From Pratylenchus scribneri (lineage: Eukaryota > Nematoda > Chromadorea > Rhabditida > Pratylenchidae): a stretch of DNA of 64,000 nt. The position numbers were made by a program, and so were the translations under genes. The stretch lies in contig JAQSEB010000033.1 of the NCBI GenBank assembly GCA_030063045.1, positions 868,001-932,000 of the forward strand. The letters run 5' to 3'. Positions 54,752 to 64,000 of this stretch are shown piece by piece. Position 1 is the stretch's first letter; the number at the start of each line of letters is the position of its first letter. The notes under the pieces are model-generated. The model saw only the letters and a program-made list of their open reading frames with translations, did not search any database and had not been told where the DNA came from.

Positions 54752-55195
54752 AATGAATAGATAAAAAAACAAAAAATCAGAATTAGCTAAAAACACAAAA
54801 AATCAGAATTAGCTAAAAACACAAAAAAAAAAATCAGAATTAGCTAAAAACACAAAAAATCAGAATTAGCTAAAAACACAAAAAATCAGAATTAGCTAAA
54901 AACACAAAAAATCAGAATTAGCTAAAAACACAAAAAATCAGAATTAGCTAAAAACACAAAAAATCAGAATTAGCTAAAAACACAAAAAATCAGAATTAGC
55001 TAAAAACACAAAAAATCAGAATTCAACTAAAAACACAAAAAATCAGAATTCAACTAAAAACACAAAAAATCAGAATTAGCTAAAAACACAAAAAATCAGA
55101 ATTCAACTAAAAACACAAAAAATCAGAATTAGCTAAAAACACAAAAAAAATCAGAATTAGCTAAAAACACAAAAAATCAGAATTAGCTATAACGA
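54752..55195. repeat. 26-bp tandem array 4
   Basis: About sixteen near-identical units of AAAAACACAAAAAATCAGAA TTAGCT, with variants ending TTCAACT. The core AAAATCAGAATTA is shared with the plus-strand form of array 3. It is intergenic, unlike the other arrays. Confidence 0.95.
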
Positions 55196-55301
55196 CAAGT
55201 TATTTCAAACCATAAAATGAATTAATTAGAAATATATTCTTGTATTAAATTATAATTTACATTTAATTAATATTTTTAAAAAGCGAAATTTTTATTAGAA
55301 T

Positions 55302-57138
55302 TCAGCATAGAATTGTCAAATTCAAATGATCCTTAATCGTAAATTGATATTCCTCCAAATCCATTGGAATAACTTGGTAAATTACAATCAAATAACTTGT
55401 AACCAATGAAACCACCTAAAAAGACAATTTATATTCATTAAATTGATTCATTTACGGTCATTATTAATGGTTTTGTAATTGTCGTAAATTCCCAAAGGGT
55501 CAATCCCAAAGTGCCACCCAAATTTGTGATTGAATGCTGAAATTAAACAAAAATATCAAAAAAATTAATTCATACGCAGAAAAGTGCCCCATTTGAGTAC
55601 ATTAATTTATTTTGCCCATCTAAGATTGCATCCATTCGAATATTCATATAGAATATTTTTGGAATTTTTCGAAGCTGAAAATATTAAACAAAAATAAATT
55701 GTCAAATATTTTTGGCAACCAAAATATTCAATTTTGCTGCCAATGCGGTCAATGCAATCAATTCAAACCAGCAGAATATATTTTCGGGCACAATGAACAA
55801 ATATTGGACAGGTCCAACCATTGGGGATTTGAGGAGACGCAAAAGTGTGGAAATTGTAATTGGAATATTCAATCCAATCATAAAAAATAAATAAATCTGT
55901 TCAAAATGAATTCTATAATAATTGATAAATTAGTGTAAATTCAACTTTGAATGTTCCCTCCAAACAATCCACCTCCTTCATTATGTAAATATGGCGTTTA
56001 TGGAAGTCAGCGAGTGATTTCTTCATTACCGTATCATTTTCTTTGCCCATCTAAATGAACATATTATTATTATTCTTTTCAATGCCCATATTTTTCCTAC
56101 CATATTCCCCACCTTTTGCCCAAATATTTCAATCATATTTTGCTCCAAGCCTCTTTTTAAACCAACTCATTTGACATTTCCTCATTCCCCACTAAAATGT
56201 TCATTTTTTCGATCACTTTTTCGACTTTCTGTTATCACTTTTCCTGCACAGCAGATAAATAATTATTTAAAGGTTCCTTTCACTCAAATCCCTATCCTGT
56301 TTTTTGGGTCACCGGTGGGCTTATTAGGCCCCTGGCAAAGGCCCGGTATTTTTGGGAATTTAATTGGCTTGCCCAAAATCTATTTATTTATTTTTAATTT
56401 AGCAATTTAAAATTAATTGTCATATTCCATTTATTTAATTATTATTATTATTTTTTTAAATTTACCAATTCAATTTCATTGCAAAATTCCTCGGCATCTT
56501 TCACCACAGTTTGAACACAAAAATTATAAAAGACCAAAGCACTGGTCACAATCCACATTGTCATCCACCACATAAAATTTCGAATGAATATTGCACTCAA
56601 TGAGCCATATTTCTAAACAATTTAATCAGAAGAAATTCATTGAAAATGAAAAATTACAAAATGATATCCAGCATCGACAATTTTGCAAATTCGTAAAAGG
56701 AAATAAACAAGACCAGTGGCCATTAGGAAAAAGTAAATGGCCAGAGAAAAACCCAAAAAGTAGTAAATTTTCCGTCCTTTTTGCATTCGACTTTGATGGA
56801 ATACAATGTTGGCCAATTTTTGAAGTTGGCCACTGAATTGAAGATGTAAAAGAATGCATTGGACAATAATTCCCTTCGATGTCCAAATCATAAAACGAAA
56901 CATGAATAAATTAATGCCACATCGGAGAACATTATTATAAAGGAACCAAATGGATTGGTAAATGCCTGTGCCAAAAATATTGAGATCACAAAAACAATTG
57001 AGGAAACTGACCAATGGTCAAAATGAAGAAAATGAAACCCAAATGAATTTGGCGCTTAAATGAAGTAGAATGTGCGGAAAAATTGTGACCAGTCAATGAG
57101 AAAATCAATTTGAATTTTCCTTCATCAGCCAGCAACAT
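55302..57138 (-). CDS. Gustatory-receptor-like 7TM protein (GUR/LITE-1 group), tentative
   Basis: Exons join to read KFKLIFSLTG, QIHLGFIFFILTIGIYQSIW, MFRFMIWTSKGIIVQCILLH, KIYYFLGFSLAIYFFLMATG, FIRNFMWWMTMWIVTSALVF, IGLNIPITISTLLRLLKSPM and VPENIFCWFELIALTALAAK. The end is KPLIMTVVSLVTSYLIVIYQ, which fits the TY-x-x-x-x-Q TM7 signature of insect-type gustatory receptors rather than a GPCR. A charged cytoplasmic loop (ENDTVMKKSLADFHKRHIYI) is typical. The start at 57138 is a guess; coding may continue upstream to about 57225. One intron holds dispersed repeat copy E. Confidence 0.62.
56110..56365 (+). repeat. Dispersed repeat family, copy E (diverged)
   Basis: Weak similarity in order: TTGCTCCAAGCCTCTTTTTA, CCTCATTCCCCACTAAAATG TTCA, ATCCCTATCCTGTTTTTTGG and GGCAAAGGCCCGG, as in copies D and F. 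Lies in an intron of the gustatory-receptor-like gene. Confidence 0.5.
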
Positions 57139-57929
57139 TTTTGGATGGTGAATTAATTTGTATTTGAATTTTAGCAAGCAGAATGTGAAGAATCCTCCAT
57201 TTTTACCAACAAATTCCCCTTCCAATTGACCAACCTCATCTAATTTCTTTAATTGAATTTCTCAATTTTCCTTTTATTTGTTTTTGTTCTTTCATTTGTA
57301 CCTTTTTGGGTGTTAAAAATTGGAACATTTCTATATTTGTTTTAAGTCATCAAATTACAAACATTAATGGAAGAAATGTGTAAAATAGGAGGACAAGAAA
57401 TGGTCAATGTAATTTTTGAACTCATTCTATCTCATTGATAAGGACAATGTCTCTAATTTTGTTCCAGGAAATAGTTGAATCTAAGAAAAGGAAAATGTGA
57501 TAATCTCGAAATAAATTTAAAAATTACTTATTGATAAAATTGGATTTATAAATTCATAGTACTTAATTTTTATGGCAACAAATATATAAAAATTATCTGT
57601 CGATGATTCATTCTTTCATTTATACTAAATATTAATTGTGATGTTTTGAGATCATTGTTTGTCATTTTAACAATTTTTGTTTCATCACTCTATATAAATG
57701 CACTTAATTTTATCTCATCACCCATATTCCCACTCCCACATTTACATCGGTTTTCATTTTTCCCTCCAAATTCGTACATAAAATCATTTATATTTAAAAA
57801 GGATTGGCCCAAAAGGTGTGGCCTGGACCTTGTACATATTTTTTATCTCTATTACAATCCTCGACTAAATAAATATGCCTAAAAATTGCTAAATTAATTC
57901 ATTTCTTTCACACAAAAATAATAAATAAA
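57139..57929. other. Divergent intergenic region
   Basis: AT-rich; contains promoters of the receptor-like gene (left) and the four-TM gene (right). A short C/T-rich stretch at about 57720-57770 has no family match. Confidence 0.4.
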
Positions 57930-58928
57930 ATGGCCCATGATGATGAATATAAATGCTGTTGTTGGCCATGCAGAATGCACGTTGAGACTGGCGCTCTTGT
58001 CATTGCCATTTTGGGTTCATTGCTGAATCTTGGCCAGGCAATTTGGTCATTTTGTCCGTCAACCGAAGCGCATAGCCAAAATATTACAAATGGCATTGTT
58101 CGGAAATAAAATATTCCAATTTTAATTTAAAATCCATTTAAGGGCTTTTTGCTCACCGCCCTAATGTATCTTTCCATCATTTTGGCCCAACAAAAACGCA
58201 ATCATCGATATTATTTGCCCTATTTGATTTTTATGGTAAAGCATAAAATGATTTGGGCTTTAATTTTTATTATTTTTTAGGCCATTGGATTGGTCATTTT
58301 GTTGATTTTCATTTTTATTGGCATTGGCTTTTTAATTGCCGCCCCAGAATGGATGATTGATGAAATGAACAAAGTTCATCCAGAATACAAAATGGATGTT
58401 TCAAGTGAGAATATTTATATTATATATGATTGGAAATCCCGTAATTAGTTAAGCTTTCGGCTTTATGTACAGACTCGAGAATCGACTGACATTGTCGATT
58501 TACTTATAAAATTTCAATTTCAGACTGGGATTTAGGCTTATTAGAAATAGGGTGCAAGAGATGGGATAGGAATCTAACCGAAAGTATTATTAAACAAGCT
58601 CATATCAGTAATTTTATATAGTGAATCGACCATACCGAATCGAATGAGCCTTTTCTCAAGTCTGACGACATCTAAAAATTCGAAAATTAGCTAATCCATA
58701 CACCTAGCTAATTTTGGAAGCTAATTTCAAATACTAGCTGAAACATATAAATTTTATTAACTTTTCTCATTCTCTTTAGAACTTCGCTTGCTTATTGGCA
58801 TTGGACTTTCCGGCCTAGTGTTTAGTGTCGCCTACAATTTTTGGTTTTATTATGTCATTTTCAAGGCATACAAATTCATCAGAGATGAACCACCAGCGAG
58901 AGTTGCCCATAGTTATCCATCCGTTTAA
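57930..58928 (+). CDS. Four-TM LAPTM-like membrane protein
   Basis: Four exons (57930-58097, 58143-58235, 58281-58404, 58780-58928) total 177 aa. A Cys-rich N-terminus (YKCCCWPCRMHVETG) leads into TM1 (ALVIAILGSLLNLGQAIW), TM2 (GFLLTALMYLSIILAQ), TM3 (AIGLVILLIFIFIGIGFLIA) and TM4 (LLIGIGLSGLVFSVAYNFWF), then a short cytosolic tail ending RDEPPARVAHSYPSV. The layout resembles nematode LAPTM4/5-type lysosomal proteins; assignment is by architecture, not by a decisive motif. Confidence 0.68.
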
Positions 58929-58987
58929 TTGAAATTAATTTCATTTCTTTTATAATTTTTTATACAAAAATAAAATTAATGTTTTAT

Positions 58988-59905
58988 TTATTTTCTCATT
59001 TGAATAATTCGTCCATTTAATTGTTGGATTGGTCGCACATTTGTGGCCAATGGTTGACCTTCGGGTCCATGGATTGCCCGGAACATTTCAATTTGTTGTT
59101 GGGTCATTGTTTGGGGATTGGCCAACACCGTCCAAATCACTGCTTCCTGACATTCGGGCGTCGTCAATGATCCATTATAGCGAAAGAATTGCTCTAAATT
59201 GTTGGGCAAATGGACAGCCGGTGAATAATTGGCCACTTCTGCTGCAATTTCGGATTCTTCCACCATTTGGGCCAATGCCTCTTCCAATCCTGATATTGAA
59301 GTGCCATTCGAGCCAATTTTGTAGAAAATTCCCACAACCGCCAATCCATTCGACTGCTGGAGGGCCTGCTCAACAGTGAGTCCTTCCATCACATGGACCA
59401 AATGAATCTTTTAATGATAGGAGAATATTATTTATCAATTATTGTTATGGTACCTCCGCAGGGAAATGTGTCCCATTGAATTGATGTTCACTTCCATTCT
59501 CAGTTTGGGCCCAATGGAAATGGAATTGACTGAGCATATATCTGGCACCCAATCCGCCTCCTTGAATCATTGGTCGATTGGCCCATCCCGCAAAACCACT
59601 TATTTCAGCTGTAAAAAAACATTTCAATTCATTCCCATTTTCTCATAATTCCACTCATTTTCACCTCCATGCCCATTATTTTCCACCATAACATGTCCGG
59701 TGGCATTGTAATTGATAAATTCCAATGAAGTCAAATTTGAAGCATTTTCCACTTGTGATGGGTCAATATTAATCGGAGATTGGCTTTGTCCACTGTTACA
59801 AATGCCGCCCCAATTTTCTGGCCCATTTTCGCCATCATATCCCCAGGATGTGGCAGCAGATGCCAAAGAAATGGAGCAAATGAAAATTACTAAATTTTTC
59901 ATCAT
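58988..59905 (-). CDS. Secreted alpha carbonic anhydrase
   Basis: Zinc enzyme interconverting carbon dioxide and bicarbonate. Three exons (59665-59905, 59454-59608, 58988-59407) give 271 aa, the usual length. Signal peptide MMKNLVIFICSISLASAA, then WGYDGENGPENWGGIC, SQSPINIDPSQVE, NNGHG (proton-shuttle His position), the zinc ligands in FHFHWAQTENGSEHQFNG and EIHLVHV, and SLTTPECQEAVIWTVL with the active-site Thr. All three zinc histidines are present, so it should be active. It converges with the LAPTM-like gene, 60 bp apart. Confidence 0.93.
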
Positions 59906-60695
59906 TTTTAAGTTTTTAGGGAAGAAATTTGAGGAAATAATATTGAAATGAATTCAAACATAAAATTGGCCACATTTGTGTCCGTTTATACTAGTACTTA
60001 CCAGGATGTTTGAACAGCCAATTTGTCTGTGCCTTAATCAAAGTAAATATTCTCAAAGATCTCGTTCATTGAAATTGACGAAAAAATTAAAATTGGAATT
60101 ACACATCGTTCATTATTAAGCTGGCCAAATATAGGAAATTTAAAATTTTTAAAATTATGTCTTGAAGCGGAAATATACGAGAACATTTCAGAAGAATTGG
60201 GTATATTCGTCGAGTTTTGTTGATTTTTATAAATTTTTGAAAATATTTGGACAATGAAATGAAATCAAAATACAAAATATTTTTTATTTGTGCCACAACA
60301 ATGATGATTGATGAGACCCATTTTTATTTTTTTAAAGCTGATATTTCTTTATTAATTTAATATAAAATTTCACTTTTTCCGTTATCTTTAAAATGATTAA
60401 ATAATGATTTTTTGAGGTAATTTCATTGAAATTGTTTGCAAAATACATATAAATAAGAAGAAATTAAATATATGAAAGAACTTTGATTTGTTGTTTTCAA
60501 ATAACATTTTCCTCATTTTATCAGCCGAATAATATTTGAGAATTTTGATAAAGTTTTAATATAATTTCCTCTTTTCAATGTCCTAACATTGCTGTCCATT
60601 TTATCTTCTGATTTTTGAATTACTTAACAAATTTATTATAAAATTCAATTCATTTAATTAATTTCTTTTCAATTAATTAATTAATTAATTAATCC
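59906..60695. other. Divergent intergenic region
   Basis: AT-rich spacer between the carbonic anhydrase and tryptophan dioxygenase start sites. It ends in a TTAA repeat (60665-60692) just before the dioxygenase ATG. No gene seen. Confidence 0.45.
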
Positions 60696-62488
<1,793 letters not shown>

Positions 62489-62532
62489 ATATTGGAAATG
62501 AAATATGGTGAATGGATTGAAATGATGACTTG

Positions 62533-62877
62533 TCAATAATGTCTAAGGGTCATTCCTTTTCATCCTACTGTACCCCCACTTTTTGTCTAATTGCCCCGTC
62601 ACACTATCAACCAAATATTGCCCCAATCTTCATTTTTTAAGCCCGATTCTTTCCTCAATAAATGTTCAATTTCCCCATCACTTTGTGACGTTCAGTTTAT
62701 CTTATTTTTTCGTATAAAAATATAATTTATAGTCGAGTTCCCTTTTATCCCTATCCCGTCTTTTGCGCAAGGGGGCCTAAGACCTCGGTGAAGGCTCTGG
62801 GCGAGAGCCTAGGCCCAGCTCTACAACTCTCGCCCTAAATTACAGTCTTAGATCTTTGGCCCAATTTAGGACTAATA
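62533..62877 (+). repeat. Dispersed repeat family, copy F
   Basis: CATCCTACTGTACCCCCACT, AATATTGCCCCAATCTTC, a GC-rich self-complementary middle (GGGCGAGAGCCTAGGCCC), CTCTCGCCCTAAATTACAGT and CCCAATTTAGGACTAA. Lies in the spacer between tdo-2 and the four-TM orphan; nothing else is seen there. Confidence 0.85.
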
Positions 62878-63159
62878 ATGAAAAAATGAAATAATGATAG
62901 ATTGATTGAATTTCAACGAAATTGGGCGAATTCATAAATGAATTATTTATTCGAATTAAATTGGCCATTCTGACAAAGAAATGAGGAAATAAAAATTAAA
63001 GTGAAGAGGGAATTGATTTGATGTAATAAAAAAAAGTGATAAATTGGGAGAAGGAAGAATTTTTGACAAAAAATGTTCAAATGAAGAGATGGAATGAATT
63101 TAAAAGGCGAAATGAATTCGGCCAATTTCATTAAGAATTAACCAATTGAATTTCCAAAA

Positions 63160-63717
63160 ATGTTTAGCATAATTAGCAACAACAAAATGGAAAATGAGGA
63201 AAAAATCAGCAATAATCCGATCAAAAGTGAAGAAGGGCACCAAATTTTGGCAGATGAATTCAAAAGGAAGGAAAAATGGCGAGTTGGATTTTTGGCATTC
63301 ATCGACTTTTACTTCATCATTTTATTTTTTCATTTTTATAAAAATGAATTAGCCATCATTGATGCATTATTAATGTGCCTCCTTCTTATTCCTCTATTAA
63401 TTTCCTTCATTGCCATCACAAACATGCGGCCAATTTTGCTTTTGCCCTTCCAAATCTTCAACATCTTTTTTATCATATTTTCGGCAGCAATTTTGGCAAA
63501 TTGTTTCATTTATTCAATGGAACCATCGCCCAATCAGTTGCCCCAATTTTTGGATCAAATTCTCAATTCAATTGGCCAAATTAACCAAAATGATGTGCCA
63601 ATTTCCCTTCAATTATTCTTTCTTGGCACAATTTCCCTCATGGCCATCTTATATTTTGCCATTTCTTACTATTTTGTGGACAAGGCCTATTGGAGGATGC
63701 GAATGATGATGGAATAA
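63160..63717 (+). CDS. Four-TM orphan membrane protein, single exon
   Basis: 185 aa in one uninterrupted ORF. A charged N-terminus (MENEEKISNNPIKSEEGHQI, DEFKRKEKW) precedes four hydrophobic segments: VGFLAFIDFYFIILFFHFY, ALLMCLLLIPLLISFIAI, QIFNIFFIIFSAAILANCF and LQLFFLGTISLMAILYFAIS, ending VDKAYWRMRMMME. It is intronless, unlike all other genes here. No family recognised. Confidence 0.6.
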   Translation: MFSIISNNKMENEEKISNNPIKSEEGHQILADEFKRKEKWRVGFLAFIDFYFIILFFHFYKNELAIIDALLMCLLLIPLLISFIAITNMRPILLLPFQIFNIFFIIFSAAILANCFIYSMEPSPNQLPQFLDQILNSIGQINQNDVPISLQLFFLGTISLMAILYFAISYYFVDKAYWRMRMMME

Positions 63718-63800
63718 AAAAAAACAATTTTGACAATTACAAAATATATTTTAATCAAATTATATTTGAAAATTTGCATAAATCCATTCATTATTTTTGA

Positions 63801-63976
63801 TTATGGCCTCGGGGTGATTAAATCCAATTCATCAAAACTGAAATCACTTTGATGGACAAATCCCCTCGCCATTGGCGTAATCAAATCGCATTCTTCGCCC
63901 AAATCGAAGTGTTCAATTGGTGAAGGCAAAATGCAACCACCTTGTTCTCCATTTGAGGCTGAATTTGGAGTCAAAA
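63801..63976 (-). CDS. C-terminal exon of a gene continuing beyond the window
   Basis: After an acceptor at 63977 the minus strand reads LTPNSASNGEQGGCILPSPI, EHFDLGEECDLITP, FVHQSDFSFDELDLITPRP and a stop. It is acidic, with a repeated DLITP motif. Upstream exons lie outside the window; family unknown. Confidence 0.5.
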
Positions 63977-64000
63977 CTAAAATTGAAGGGTTTAAAATAT

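Noticed and set aside
54752..55195. Regular short repeats resembling a CRISPR array
   Set aside because: Units are contiguous with no unique spacers, in a eukaryotic genome; ordinary tandem repeat.

Overview
The window is nuclear DNA from a nematode. The evidence is: very AT-rich sequence; genes cut by many 40-60 bp introns with polypyrimidine acceptors; nematode-type proteins (N-terminal-domain phosphoethanolamine methyltransferase PMT-1, innexin, Sre-like chemoreceptor, TWK potassium channel, CND-1 bHLH factor); and a metazoan SRP RNA. The unusually frequent GC-AG introns and the sequence style suggest a plant-parasitic tylenchid, perhaps a cyst nematode; that placement is inference. I rebuilt spliced genes by eye. 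For most of them the exon lengths sum to whole codons, which supports the models.

Layout. 0-9.5 kb: pmt-1 (+), a small secreted protein (-), and a 5.4 kb innexin gene (-) whose largest intron contains a complete cnd-1/NeuroD bHLH gene on the other strand. 11.6-18.5 kb (+): Mpv17-family protein, TOM70 import receptor, sigma-like GST. 19.5-30.1 kb: Sre-type receptor (+), secreted alditol-oxidase-like flavoenzyme (-), phospholipase-B-like membrane protein that has lost its catalytic residues (-), small secreted helical protein (+), unrecognised membrane protein (-), double-homeodomain protein (-). 30.1-33.7 kb is gene-poor but holds a GC-rich, foldable island. 33.7-42 kb: F-box-like protein (+), cathepsin-B-like protease (+), GT14 glycosyltransferase (-), and a non-autonomous hAT element with an 8-bp target duplication. 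42.5-50.7 kb: mitochondrial IF-2 (-), ribosomal protein S3 (-), SRP RNA (+), and a K2P channel carrying two C-terminal fibronectin III domains (-). 51.8-64 kb: TMEM26-like (-), gustatory-receptor-like 7TM protein (-), LAPTM-like four-TM protein (+), secreted alpha carbonic anhydrase (-), tryptophan 2,3-dioxygenase (+), a four-TM orphan (+), and the 3' end of another gene (-).

Repeats. One 36-bp minisatellite family forms arrays inside introns of three unrelated genes. A separate 26-bp array shares a core with it. There is a TIR-type MITE family (three full copies, all intronic), a dispersed family of about 330 bp (six copies or fragments), a foldback element in the mtIF2 intron, and the hAT element. 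Repeats sit overwhelmingly in introns.

Functional themes are loose: mitochondrial membrane and import (Mpv17, TOM70), translation and targeting (mtIF2, RPS3, SRP RNA), and secreted or surface proteins (protease, oxidase, carbonic anhydrase, PLB-like, two small orphans).
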